From Novosphingobium lentum NBRC 107847 (lineage in GTDB: Bacteria > Pseudomonadota > Alphaproteobacteria > Sphingomonadales > Sphingomonadaceae), in contig NZ_BCTW01000027.1 in NCBI RefSeq assembly GCF_001590965.1, positions 1 through 44,765 of the forward strand: a stretch of 44,765 nt of DNA. Direction: 5' to 3'. The stretch's first letter is position 1. Every line of letters starts with the position of its first letter. Shown here in pieces: positions 25,665 through 34,062 of this stretch. The position numbers and the translations under genes are program-made. The notes beneath the pieces were generated by a model. That model was not told the origin of the DNA and did no database searches. It saw only the letters and a list, made by a program, of their open reading frames with translations.

Positions 25665-26096
25665 CTAGCCCCGCAATTCCTTGCGGATCATCAGTTTCAG
25701 GCCCGACCAGACCGCGTCCACCGCGCAGACCTTCACGTCGACCCAGCCTGCTGGTAGGCACACCGCGCGGATCGCATCCTCGGTGATGTCGGTCGGCACT
25801 TTCGCGGCTTTCTTGGGCCAGCTTACCCAGACGAAACCTGTGGGGGCGATCGTATGGCGCAAGGTGCCCGGCAACCGCTCCATCTCCGCGCGTTCGGTGA
25901 CGAAGATGTGCGCGGCGTCGAGGCCGGCAGCGGGAGACGCCAGCTCGGACAGCCCGACCTCGCCGATTTCGGCGCGAACGCTGGCGGGCATGGCGTGGAA
26001 CCATGCGGTGAGGCCGGGTTTGAGTGACAGCTTCTTGGCCAGCGGCGTGCCCGAATAACCGGCGCTGGCCCCCGTTTCCGCCATCGCGTCAGTCAT
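25665..26096 (-). CDS. DUF3052-type small protein
   Basis: A 143-aa protein with the pattern of the DUF3052 family: SGTPLAKKLSLKPG near the start, a central AHIFVTERAEMERL, and the closing block GFVWVSWPKKAAKVPTDITED followed by a short beta region ending KLMIRKELRG. No signal peptide or catalytic motif is visible and the function of the family is unknown. ATG 26096 overlaps the purL stop (TGA 26089-26091), so the gene is translationally coupled to purL. ATG 26084 is a second possible start. Convergent with coq4, 15 bases away. Confidence 0.78.
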   Translation of the reverse strand: MTDAMAETGASAGYSGTPLAKKLSLKPGLTAWFHAMPASVRAEIGEVGLSELASPAAGLDAAHIFVTERAEMERLPGTLRHTIAPTGFVWVSWPKKAAKVPTDITEDAIRAVCLPAGWVDVKVCAVDAVWSGLKLMIRKELRG

Positions 26097-28338
26097 CCAT
26101 CCAGTCGCGGAAGAACGCCTCGTTGGCTTCGCGCAAATCGGCGAGCGACACTTTGCTTTCGCGGCCACCCTCGACCCAGCGGAACGCGCAGTCCCGGCCG
26201 CCGGTCATGCCGATCGGCACTGCGGCGATGCCGGCGGCCTTGGCGCGCTCGATGATCGGGCCGACGTCGGCGGCGGTCACCACGTAGCGGCCCTGGTCCT
26301 CGCCGAAATACAGCCCGGCGAGGTGGGGCAGGTTGGGAGCGATGCCGCTGAGGAAGCCGATGTCGGACGCCAGCGCCATCTCGGCCATGGCGACGGCGGC
26401 ACCGCCGTCGGAACAATCGTGCACCGCGCTGACCAGCCCGTCGTTGATGAGGCCGCGCACCAGTTCGCCGGTCTTGCGCTCCATCGCGAGGTCGACGGCA
26501 GGCGGCGGACCTTCCTCGCGGCCATGAATTTCGCGCAGCCACAGCGTCTGGCCAAGGTGGCCTTGCGAATGGCACAGCAGGACGATCGTCTCGCCTTCGG
26601 CCTTGAACGCGATCGTCGCCATCTTCTCGTGATCGGCCATCAGCCCGACCCCGCCGATCGCGGGCGTGGGCAGGATGGCCGAGCCGCCACCTGTCGCCTT
26701 GCTTTCGTTGTAGAGGCTGACGTTACCGCTGACGATCGGATAGTCGAGCGCGCGGCAGGCGTCGCCCATGCCCTCGAGCGCGCCGACGATCTGGCCCATG
26801 ATCTCGGGTCGTTGCGGGTTGGCGAAGTTGAGGCAGTTGGTGATCGCCAGCGGGACCGCGCCCACCGCGCAGATGTTGCGGTAGGTTTCCGCGACCGCCT
26901 GCTTGCCGCCTTCGTAGGGGTCGGCAAAGCAGTAGCGCGGCGTGCAGTCGGTGCTCATCGCCAGCGCTTTTTTGGTGCCGTGGATGCGCACGACGGCCGC
27001 GTCGCCGCCCGATTTCTGCATGGTGTCGGCACCGACCTGGCTGTCGTACTGTTCCCAGATCCACCGCCGCGAGGCGAGGTCGGGGCAGGCCATCAGGGTC
27101 TTGAGGTCGCTCGCCAGATCGACGGTTTCGGGCACCTCGCCCAGCGGCGCGGGCTTGGGCGTCGGCACGTGCGGCCGGTCATACAGCGGGGCATCGTCGG
27201 CCAGCGGCGCGAGCGGGATGTCGCACACGACCTCGCCATCGAATTCCAGCACCATGTGGCCCCCATCGGCAAGGGCTTCCGTCACTTCGCCGATGATCGC
27301 GAAATCGAGCTCCCACTTGCGGAAGATCGCCTCGGCCATGGCTTCCTTGCCGGGCTTGAGCACCATGAGCATCCGTTCCTGGCTTTCCGACAGCATCATC
27401 TCGTACGGGGTCATGTGCTCTTCGCGCACCGGCACCATGTTCATGTTGAGCCGGATGCCTGCGCCGCCCTTCGACGCCATCTCGACGCTGGACGAGGTCA
27501 GGCCCGCCGCACCCATGTCCTGGATCGCGACGATGGCGTCGGTGTCCATCAGTTCGAGGCAGGCCTCGATCAGCAGCTTTTCGGTGAACGGATCGCCGAC
27601 TTGCACGGTCGGGCGCTTGGCTTCCGAATCCTCGCCGAAATCGGCGCTGGCCATGGTCGCGCCGTGGATGCCATCGCGCCCGGTCTTGGAGCCGACATAG
27701 ACGATCGGATTGCCGATACCGGTGGCGGCCGAGTAAAAGATCTTGGACTGATCGGCCACGCCCACGGTCATCGCGTTGACCAGGATGTTGCCGTCGTAGG
27801 CCTTGTGGAAGTTGGTCTCGCCGCCGACCGTCGGCACGCCCACGCAGTTGCCGTAGCCGCCGATGCCCGCGACCACGCCTTGCACCAGGTGCTTCATCTT
27901 GGGGTGGTCGGGCCGCCCGAATCGCAGCGCGTTGAGGTTGGCCACCGGGCGCGCGCCCATCGTGAACACGTCGCGCAGGATGCCGCCGACGCCGGTGGCG
28001 GCCCCCTGGAACGGTTCGATGTAGCTGGGGTGGTTGTGGCTCTCCATCTTGAAGATGCAGGCCAGTTTGGTGCCGTTCGGGCCATCGCCGATGTCGATGA
28101 TCCCGGCGTTCTCGCCCGGTCCGCAGATGACCCACGGCGCTTCGGTCGGCAGCTTTTTCAGATGGATGCGGCTCGACTTGTACGAACAGTGTTCGGACCA
28201 CATGACCGAGAAGATGCCGAGTTCGACAAGGTTGGGCTCGCGACCCAGCGCCTTGAGCACGCGGGCGTACTCGTCGTCTGACAGGCCGTGGGCAGCCACG
28301 ACGTCGGGGGTGATGCTGTCTGGGGTGATTCCGGGCAT
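26089..28338 (-). CDS. purL: Phosphoribosylformylglycinamidine synthase subunit PurL
   Basis: The 749-aa PurL converts FGAR to FGAM in the fourth step of purine synthesis, using ammonia delivered by PurQ with PurS. This is the short two-half form, with two homologous ATP-grasp-like (AIRS) halves. In the first half the catalytic-region HCSYKSSRIHLKKLPT lies near residue 50, followed by GATGVGGILRDVFTMGARP near 110 and IQDMGAAGLTSSSVEM near 260. The second half contains GNVSLYNESKATGG and CSDGGAAVAMAEM. Length is normal, and no PurQ or PurS gene lies in the window. The start at 28338 is an ATG. It is followed by the overlapping DUF3052-type gene. Confidence 0.97.
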   Translation of the reverse strand: MPGITPDSITPDVVAAHGLSDDEYARVLKALGREPNLVELGIFSVMWSEHCSYKSSRIHLKKLPTEAPWVICGPGENAGIIDIGDGPNGTKLACIFKMESHNHPSYIEPFQGAATGVGGILRDVFTMGARPVANLNALRFGRPDHPKMKHLVQGVVAGIGGYGNCVGVPTVGGETNFHKAYDGNILVNAMTVGVADQSKIFYSAATGIGNPIVYVGSKTGRDGIHGATMASADFGEDSEAKRPTVQVGDPFTEKLLIEACLELMDTDAIVAIQDMGAAGLTSSSVEMASKGGAGIRLNMNMVPVREEHMTPYEMMLSESQERMLMVLKPGKEAMAEAIFRKWELDFAIIGEVTEALADGGHMVLEFDGEVVCDIPLAPLADDAPLYDRPHVPTPKPAPLGEVPETVDLASDLKTLMACPDLASRRWIWEQYDSQVGADTMQKSGGDAAVVRIHGTKKALAMSTDCTPRYCFADPYEGGKQAVAETYRNICAVGAVPLAITNCLNFANPQRPEIMGQIVGALEGMGDACRALDYPIVSGNVSLYNESKATGGGSAILPTPAIGGVGLMADHEKMATIAFKAEGETIVLLCHSQGHLGQTLWLREIHGREEGPPPAVDLAMERKTGELVRGLINDGLVSAVHDCSDGGAAVAMAEMALASDIGFLSGIAPNLPHLAGLYFGEDQGRYVVTAADVGPIIERAKAAGIAAVPIGMTGGRDCAFRWVEGGRESKVSLADLREANEAFFRDWMDD

Positions 28339-28370
28339 GGCCGCGCCTTAGCGAGCGAGCGCCGGCTGCG

Positions 28371-28769
28371 CTAGTCGGTGAAGCGTAGAACCAGCCACGT
28401 GGGGGCGGTGCTGGCGATCATCGTGGCGAATGCTCCCCAGGCAATGTCGATCAGCGTCACCTGCAATGGCCAGCGGACCATCGTCGCCTGATTGGTCAGG
28501 TCGTAGGTCGCGTAACACAGCGCGCCGAGGATCGCGCCGTTGAGCGCCGCTGCGCCTGGCCCTGCGGCCAGTCCCGGGCGGATCGCGAACCACACCATCC
28601 CGCACAGGTAGGCAACGTAGAACACGATGGCCGGCCCGCCGCGAAATGCGGGCGCGAGCAAGTCGCCCAATGCAGGTCGGTAGAGGTTGGGTCCGGCCCA
28701 GCGCAGCCACAGCATATCGAGCCCGCCGAACACCACGGCTGCCGAAATAAACGCCCAAACCATCCGCAT
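28371..28769 (-). CDS. DUF2177-type membrane protein
   Basis: A 132-aa inner-membrane protein with four likely transmembrane helices: about residues 3-20, 43-60, 75-93 and 108-125. The pattern LDMLWLRWAGPNLYR near the N-terminus and the third-helix motif GALCYATYDLTNQATMVRWP are those of DUF2177, a family of unknown function whose members often carry the YDLTN stretch. ATG 28769 is preferred; an earlier in-frame start at 28820 would add a charged non-homologous segment. Divergent from xseB, 73 bases away. It probably shares no function with its neighbours. Confidence 0.82.
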   Translation of the reverse strand: MRMVWAFISAAVVFGGLDMLWLRWAGPNLYRPALGDLLAPAFRGGPAIVFYVAYLCGMVWFAIRPGLAAGPGAAALNGAILGALCYATYDLTNQATMVRWPLQVTLIDIAWGAFATMIASTAPTWLVLRFTD

Positions 28770-28842
28770 CGACCGTTCCTTGCACCAGCGCCTGCGGTCC
28801 ATGCTTGACCCCCGCGACACGGCGGGTCAATGCTGGCAGGCC

Positions 28843-29100
28843 ATGGCCACCCAGACAGACATAGCCGCGCTCAGCTTCGAAGAGGCGCTCAAAGCACTTG
28901 AGGACGTCGTTCGCCGGCTGGAAAGCGGCGAGACGCCGCTCGACGAATCGATCCAGCTCTATTCGCAGGGTGACGAGTTGCGGAAGCACTGCCAGGCCCG
29001 GCTCGACGCGGCGCAAGCCCGGATCGAGGCGATCGTGACCGATCGCGAAGGGCGGCCCACCGGCGTACGGCCATTCGATGACAGCGGGGCGCTCTCGTGA
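28843..29100 (+). CDS. xseB: Exodeoxyribonuclease VII small subunit
   Basis: XseB is the 80-residue helical small subunit of exonuclease VII, which degrades single-stranded DNA. The 85-aa product shows the family pattern FEEALKALEDVVRRLESGE near residue 13, then LDESIQLYSQGDELRKHC and an acidic end. ATG 28843 is used; a start further upstream would include the intergenic region. The stop overlaps the ispA start (GTG at 29097), the usual arrangement in alpha- and gammaproteobacteria. The large subunit XseA is not in this window. Confidence 0.93.
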   Translation: MATQTDIAALSFEEALKALEDVVRRLESGETPLDESIQLYSQGDELRKHCQARLDAAQARIEAIVTDREGRPTGVRPFDDSGALS

Positions 29101-30044
29101 CTGGTGACGACGTGACGGGTGAGAATGTGACGACCGAGACCGGAGTGCCCGTGGCCGATACGCTGCTCAAATCCGCACTGGCCGACATCGCCGCCGAAAT
29201 CGACGAGAGCTTCGACCGGCTGCTGCCGCTGCCGGGCGATCCGCGCGACAAGCTGTACGCGGCGATGCGCTATGCCGCGATCGGCGGCGGCAAGCGGGTG
29301 CGGCCCTTGTTGCTCACCGCCACGGCGGGGATGCACGGCGTCGATCGCGAGGCGGCGATCCGCGCCGCGACCGCGATCGAGGCGATCCACGTCTATTCGC
29401 TGATCCACGATGATCTGCCGTGCATGGACGACGATGCGCTGCGCCATGGCAAGCCCACGGTCCACTGCCAGTGGGACGAGGCGACGGCGGTGCTGGCGGG
29501 CGATGCGCTGCATGCGTTCGCGTTCGAAGTGCTGGCCGATCCGGAAACCAGCGGCGATCCGTTCGTGCGCGTCGAACTGCTGCGCACGCTGGCGACGGCG
29601 GCGGGCGCGCAAGGCATGGCCGGCGGCCAGATGATGGACATCGTCGCCGAAACATCCAGCTTCGACCTTCCCACGGTGACCCGGCTGCAGCAACTGAAAA
29701 CCGGCGCACTCCTCGCGGCGGCGGTCGAGATGGGCGGGATCCTGGCCCACCTGCCGGTCGAAATGCGCATCCCGTTGCGCGGATATGCGCGCGACATCGG
29801 TCTCGCGTTCCAGATTGCCGACGACCTGCTCGACGCCGAAGGCAGCGAGGAAGCGGCGGGCAAGGCTTTGCGCAAGGATGCCGATGCGGGCAAGGAAACG
29901 TTCCTGTCGCTGCTCGGCGCCGATCGCGCCCGCGATCAGGCGCGGATGCTGGTCGAACAGGCGGTCGGCCATCTGGCAAGCTATGGCCCGGAAGCGGATC
30001 TGCTCCGGGCACTGGCCCGGTTTATCGTGGCACGCGACCACTAG
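29097..30044 (+). CDS. ispA: Farnesyl/polyprenyl diphosphate synthase
   Basis: A 315-aa trans-prenyltransferase that elongates isopentenyl diphosphate to farnesyl diphosphate. The GGKRVRP substrate motif lies near residue 64, the first aspartate-rich motif is DDLPCMDDD (about 104-112) and the second is DDLLD (about 240-244). The residues before the first motif (YSLIH) fit short-chain synthases. GTG 29097 overlaps the xseB stop (GTGA), so translation is coupled; the first twenty residues are not conserved and a later start is possible. It supplies isoprenoids for ubiquinone, bactoprenol and carotenoids. Length is close to normal. Confidence 0.94.
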   Translation: MTGDDVTGENVTTETGVPVADTLLKSALADIAAEIDESFDRLLPLPGDPRDKLYAAMRYAAIGGGKRVRPLLLTATAGMHGVDREAAIRAATAIEAIHVYSLIHDDLPCMDDDALRHGKPTVHCQWDEATAVLAGDALHAFAFEVLADPETSGDPFVRVELLRTLATAAGAQGMAGGQMMDIVAETSSFDLPTVTRLQQLKTGALLAAAVEMGGILAHLPVEMRIPLRGYARDIGLAFQIADDLLDAEGSEEAAGKALRKDADAGKETFLSLLGADRARDQARMLVEQAVGHLASYGPEADLLRALARFIVARDH

Positions 30045-30074
30045 AGTCGCGCACCAAGGGGGAGTATTTTCGAG

Positions 30075-30587
30075 ATGGCGGCACGCATCGGAGTCTATCC
30101 CGGCACGTTCGATCCGATCACGCTGGGCCATCTCGACATCATCCGTCGCGGATCGAAGCTGGTCGACCAGCTGATCATCGGCGTCACCACCAACCCGTCG
30201 AAAGACCCGATGTTCACGCCGGACGAACGCATGGCGATGGTGGAGCGCGAGATGGCCAGCCAGGGCATCGCCAATGTCTCGGTCGTCGGCTTCAACGCGC
30301 TGCTGATGCACTTTGCCGAAAAACAGGGCGCGACGGTCATTGTGCGCGGGCTGCGGGCGGTCGCCGATTTCGAATACGAATACCAGATGGCCGGCATGAA
30401 CCAGCAGCTGAACGCCAGGATCGAAACGATCTTCCTGATGGCCGACGTCTGCCTGCAGCCGATCGCATCGCGGCTGGTCAAGGAAATCGCGCTGTTCGGT
30501 GGCGAGATCGGCGATTTCGTCACCCCGGCGGTGCGCGACGACGTCGTCGCGCGGGTCGAACTGCGCGGCCGGCTCGGGGATTACTGA
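30075..30587 (+). CDS. coaD: Phosphopantetheine adenylyltransferase
   Basis: CoaD adenylates 4'-phosphopantetheine in coenzyme A synthesis. The 170-aa protein has the nucleotidyltransferase signature YPGTFDPITLGHLDII (residues 8-23, T/HxGH motif in GHLD). The NPSKDPMFTPDERMAM loop, RGLRAVADFEYEYQMAGMN and the ATP-binding LQPIASRLVKEIA near residue 132 follow. Length is a few residues above the E. coli protein. GGGGGAGTAT lies ahead of ATG 30075. It follows ispA by 30 bases and may be co-transcribed with xseB-ispA. Confidence 0.95.
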   Translation: MAARIGVYPGTFDPITLGHLDIIRRGSKLVDQLIIGVTTNPSKDPMFTPDERMAMVEREMASQGIANVSVVGFNALLMHFAEKQGATVIVRGLRAVADFEYEYQMAGMNQQLNARIETIFLMADVCLQPIASRLVKEIALFGGEIGDFVTPAVRDDVVARVELRGRLGDY

Positions 30588-30605
30588 ACGCCTGGCGAGC
30601 GGGCC

Positions 30606-30629
30606 GATGGGGAGCGCCTGCGCCCCATC
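30606..30629 (+). terminator. Hairpin after coaD, possible terminator
   Basis: GATGGGG (30606-30612) pairs with CCCCATC (30623-30629), with extra GCG/CGC pairs inside. The following bases ATTCCC hold no T-run, so this is a weak terminator at best. It ends 74 bases before the cyclophilin start. Confidence 0.35.
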
Positions 30630-30703
30630 ATTCCCAATCGTTCATTGCATGGACAGCGACCGGGCCCTATCGGCGCGCAGTACAGTCGGAGACAGTCATT
30701 TCC

Positions 30704-31570
30704 ATGGTTTTGCGCCTTTTCGTCTCGCTCTCGCTCGGCCTCTCGCTGATCGCCGCCGTCCCGGCCGTTGCGCAGAGCGCGGCCGGCGCACCGCCAGCGC
30801 CCGTTTCGCCCGCCCCGGTTCCGCCCGAAGCGACGCCATTGCCCGCGCCTGAAGCGGCTCCCTCGCCTGCGGCTGAAGCGGCAACCGAAGCTGCGCCTGC
30901 GCCCAAGCCTGAAAAGCCCAAGCACGGCAAGAAGGCGAAAGCCGAAGCGGAGGCCGATGTGAAGCCCGCCGCACCCTCCGCGCCGATCCAGTATGCCGTG
31001 AACGCTTCGCTGGCCGAAGATCCCGACAATATCCTGGTGCTCGACCTGTCCAACGGTGGCCGCGTCGCCATCCGGCTGATGCCGCAATGGGCGCCGCACC
31101 ATGTCGAACGGATCAAGCTGCTGGCCCGCCAGGGTTTTTATGACGGCGTCATCTTCCACCGCGTGATCGACGGCTTCATGGCGCAGACCGGCGATCCCAC
31201 CGGCACCGGGCAGGGCGGGTCCAAGCTGCCCGACCTGCAGGCCGAATTCAATTCGGTTCCGCATTTGCGCGGCACTGTGTCGATGGCGCGCACCGAAGCG
31301 CCGGATTCGGCCAACAGCCAGTTCTTCATCGTGTTCTACCCGCGGTTCGCGCTCGATCACAAATACACCGTGTTCGGCCGCGTGATCGCCGGGATGGACT
31401 ATGTCGATGCGATCCATCGCGGCGAGCCGCCGCAGGACCCGACCAAGATCGCCCAGGCCTCCATCGCCAGCGACAACAAGCCGCGCCCGGCACCCGGTGC
31501 GATCGCCGCGCCGATGCCCGCCACCGCACCGGTCACAGCGGCCGACTTGTCCAATTCGCCATCCAGCTGA
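30704..31570 (+). CDS. Exported cyclophilin-type peptidyl-prolyl isomerase
   Basis: A 288-aa protein with a signal peptide (MVLRLFVSLSLGLSLIAAV, probable cut after AVA at residue 23). A long Ala/Pro/Glu/Lys-rich linker covers about residues 25-95, and a cyclophilin domain follows. The domain shows GFYDGVIFHRVIDGFMAQTGDP (residues near 145-166, catalytic Arg in FHRV), then LRGTVSMARTEAPDSANSQFF and the closing DHKYTVFGRVIAGMD. The linker is likely periplasmic. It catalyses proline isomerisation in the periplasm or outer membrane biogenesis. ATG 30704 is selected because the signal peptide begins there; the open frame upstream is antisense-like and not coding. Confidence 0.88.
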   Translation: MVLRLFVSLSLGLSLIAAVPAVAQSAAGAPPAPVSPAPVPPEATPLPAPEAAPSPAAEAATEAAPAPKPEKPKHGKKAKAEAEADVKPAAPSAPIQYAVNASLAEDPDNILVLDLSNGGRVAIRLMPQWAPHHVERIKLLARQGFYDGVIFHRVIDGFMAQTGDPTGTGQGGSKLPDLQAEFNSVPHLRGTVSMARTEAPDSANSQFFIVFYPRFALDHKYTVFGRVIAGMDYVDAIHRGEPPQDPTKIAQASIASDNKPRPAPGAIAAPMPATAPVTAADLSNSPSS

Positions 31571-31597
31571 TCGCGGACAGGGACTAGGGCCGCCGCG

Positions 31598-32635
31598 ATG
31601 CAGGTCGAACTTTTCGATTTCGAGCTGCCGCCGAAACGCATCGCGCTGCGTCCGGTGCGGCCGCGCGATTCGGCACGGATGCTGGTCGTGCCCGGCACTG
31701 GCGGGTTCCACGACTTCACCGTCCGCGATCTTCCGCAACTGCTGCGCAAGGGCGATGTACTGGTGTTCAACGACACCCGCGTCATCCCTGCACAGCTGGA
31801 AGGCCGGCGCGGCTGGGCGCGGATCGGCGCCACGCTGCACAAGCGGATCGACTTGCGGCGCTGGCAGGCGTTCGTGCGCAACGGCAAGCGGCTGCACGAG
31901 GGCGACACGGTCGATTTCGGCGCAGGCGTGACCGCCACGGCCGAGGCGCGGCACGAGGACGGCAGCTGGACGCTGTGTTTTCTGGGCGACGAGCCGGTCG
32001 AGATTCTGCTCGATCGCGCCGGCAAGATGCCGCTTCCGCCGTACATCGCTTCGAAGCGATCAGCGGATGCGGCCGACCAGATCGATTACCAGACGATCTT
32101 CGCCACGCGCGACGGCGCGGTCGCGGCGCCGACTGCGGCGCTGCATTTCACCCCGGCCATGCTCGGCGCGCTGGAGAAGGCCGGGATCGGGTTCGAGGCG
32201 CTGACGCTGCATGTCGGGGCGGGCACGTTCCTGCCGGTCAAGGTCGAGGATACCGCCCAGCACAAGATGCACGCCGAATGGGGGCGCATCGGGCCGGCGG
32301 CTGCCGCGCGGCTCAACGCCGTGCGCGAACGGGGCGGGCGGATCATCGCGGTGGGCACGACCTCGCTGCGCCTGCTCGAAAGCGCGGCGGACGCGCGCGG
32401 GCGGATCCTGCCGTTCGAGGGCGACACCTCGATCTTCATCACGCCCGGCTATCATTTCCGGGCGATCGACGGGCTGCTGACCAACTTTCACCTGCCGCGT
32501 TCGACGCTGTTCATGCTGGTCTGCTCGCTGATGGGGATCGAGCGGATGCAGGGCGCGTATGCCCATGCCATCCTCAACAAATACCGCTTCTACAGCTATG
32601 GCGACACCAGCCTGCTGTTCCCCGACAGCGATTAA
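31598..32635 (+). CDS. queA: S-adenosylmethionine:tRNA ribosyltransferase-isomerase
   Basis: QueA transfers the ribosyl part of SAM to preQ1 in tRNA to make epoxyqueuosine. The 345-aa protein has FDFELPPKRIALRPVRPRD at the start and LVFNDTRVIPAQL near residue 55. Also visible are DYQTIFATRDGAVAAPTAALHFT near 170, LHVGAGTFLPVK near 208 and FHLPRSTLFMLV near the end, all family hallmarks. Length is normal. It precedes tgt by about 1.4 kb, with two unrelated minus-strand genes between, so the queuosine genes are close but not in one operon. The stop TAA shares TTAA with the stop of the convergent gene. Confidence 0.96.
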   Translation: MQVELFDFELPPKRIALRPVRPRDSARMLVVPGTGGFHDFTVRDLPQLLRKGDVLVFNDTRVIPAQLEGRRGWARIGATLHKRIDLRRWQAFVRNGKRLHEGDTVDFGAGVTATAEARHEDGSWTLCFLGDEPVEILLDRAGKMPLPPYIASKRSADAADQIDYQTIFATRDGAVAAPTAALHFTPAMLGALEKAGIGFEALTLHVGAGTFLPVKVEDTAQHKMHAEWGRIGPAAAARLNAVRERGGRIIAVGTTSLRLLESAADARGRILPFEGDTSIFITPGYHFRAIDGLLTNFHLPRSTLFMLVCSLMGIERMQGAYAHAILNKYRFYSYGDTSLLFPDSD

Positions 32636-33090
32636 TTCTCGCCATTCGCGGCAGACGACTTGGCCGAGAGGCCCTCGGGTCCGCCCCAGGCCACTTGCTC
32701 CAGCGCGTCGCAGGCGGGGGCGTATTGCGCGTAGATCGCCTTGAACGCCTTGTCGCCATCGGTCTTGGCAGCGGCGGCGAACGCCTTCACCAGCACGTCG
32801 GTGGCGGTCTGGAAGTCCTTGTTCGTGGCCTTTTCGCCGCCCGGATTGGCCTTGCTCGCCTGGGTCAGCCACAAGTCTCCGGCGGTGGAATAATAGACCG
32901 TGGCAGGCTCCTTGAGGTGCTCCTCATGCTCGCCCGCCAGCATCACCGCCATGAACCCGTCGAATGTCGCGCAGCGCAGCGCGTCGGGATAGGCCACCGG
33001 CGCCGGTCCCGCAGGCTTGGCTGCGAAGGCGGGGGAAGCACTCGCGAACAGCGCGGCAAGCGTTGCGAAGGCAGCACGAAGGCGATTCAA
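32632..33090 (-). CDS. Small exported protein of unknown function
   Basis: A 152-aa protein with a signal peptide (MNRLRAAFATLAALFASAS, probable cut after AFA at residue 23). The mature part holds two cysteines (one near residue 40 in RCATFDGFM, one near 130 in APACDALEQV) that could form a disulfide, and is otherwise helical and charged. No enzyme motif is seen. It is convergent with queA, and the TTAA at 32632-32635 serves as stop for both. The function cannot be told from sequence. Confidence 0.7.
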   Translation of the reverse strand: MNRLRAAFATLAALFASASPAFAAKPAGPAPVAYPDALRCATFDGFMAVMLAGEHEEHLKEPATVYYSTAGDLWLTQASKANPGGEKATNKDFQTATDVLVKAFAAAAKTDGDKAFKAIYAQYAPACDALEQVAWGGPEGLSAKSSAANGEN

Positions 33091-33187
33091 GGGCCGTTTC
33101 CTTTCGGCAGGGGCGACGATACGATCACGCCGCCCACCGCATGACGTTATCCGGGCACAGACATGCTGTCCAACCCGGCGATCCTCC

Positions 33188-33943
33188 TCACCCCGCGAAC
33201 CAGCCCCAGACCAATCGCGCGGTCAGCGCGAGACTGGCGCTCACCAGCAGCGGCCGGATCAGCCTGGCGCCGAACCGCGCGGCGCTGTGCGAACCGAGCC
33301 AACCGCCCAGCATCGCGCCAGCGGCCATGCACAGGCCGAGCAGCCACAGGATCTTTCCGCCCGCCGCGAACACGATCACGCTGGCGATGTTGCTGGTCAC
33401 GTTGAACAGCTTGGTGAGGCCCGTCGCGCGGGTCAGCCCCAGGCCGCGCAGACCGACCAGCGAGGCGACGAAGAACTGGCCGGTGCCGGGGCCGAAGAAC
33501 CCGTCGTAGAACCCGATCGCGCCGCCGACGGGGGCATAGCCGCGCGGCGACAGGTGCGGGTCGCTGGCGTGGTCTTCCATGCGCGGCGACAGGATCGTGT
33601 AGAGCGCCACCGACATCAGCAGCAGCGGCACCACCAGTCGTAGCGCACCCGCATCGACGCGCGAGATCACCATGGCGCCGATCGTCGCCCCGGCAAACAC
33701 CACGGCCACGGTGGTCAGGTTGGGCCTGATGTCCACCAGACCCTTGCGGCGATAGTTCCACGCCGCCACGGCGGTGCCGCAGGCCGACTGGACCTTGTTG
33801 GTGCCCAGCACGACATGCGGCGGCAACCCGGCATACAACAGCGCGGGCAGCATGATCAGCCCGCCACCACCGGCGATGGCATCGACGAACCCGGTCAGCA
33901 CCGCAGTGGCGGTCAACGCCGGGTAGAGCCAGGGTTCGATCAT
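33188..33943 (-). CDS. TauE/SafE family permease (sulfite/anion exporter)
   Basis: A 251-aa membrane protein with about seven to eight transmembrane helices. The two-fold TauE/SafE repeats are visible as FVDAIAGGGGLIMLPALLYAG (residues 19-39) and GFYDGFFGPGTGQFFVASLVG near 145-165, each with the glycine-rich loop. The conserved GTNKVQS and GLTKLFNVTSN segments follow them. The family moves sulfite, sulfonates or organic anions. ATG 33943 (MIEPWLYPALTATAV) is the likely start; the frame extends upstream to 33994 without homology. Divergent from tgt. Confidence 0.9.
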   Translation of the reverse strand: MIEPWLYPALTATAVLTGFVDAIAGGGGLIMLPALLYAGLPPHVVLGTNKVQSACGTAVAAWNYRRKGLVDIRPNLTTVAVVFAGATIGAMVISRVDAGALRLVVPLLLMSVALYTILSPRMEDHASDPHLSPRGYAPVGGAIGFYDGFFGPGTGQFFVASLVGLRGLGLTRATGLTKLFNVTSNIASVIVFAAGGKILWLLGLCMAAGAMLGGWLGSHSAARFGARLIRPLLVSASLALTARLVWGWFAG

Positions 33944-34062
33944 GCGGGGATCGCCCTGCCGTTCCGCCCCGGCCACGGCAAGCGCGATCTTCAACCCCCT
34001 TGCCCGCTGCCCCGCAGCAGCATTTGCGCGCCGCCCGGTTTGCGCCTAGGCGCAGCGCGGCC

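Noticed and set aside
26323..28281. A 652-codon open frame antisense to purL
   Set aside because: It follows the third-position GC pattern of purL on the other strand and matches no family; it is a shadow of the real gene.
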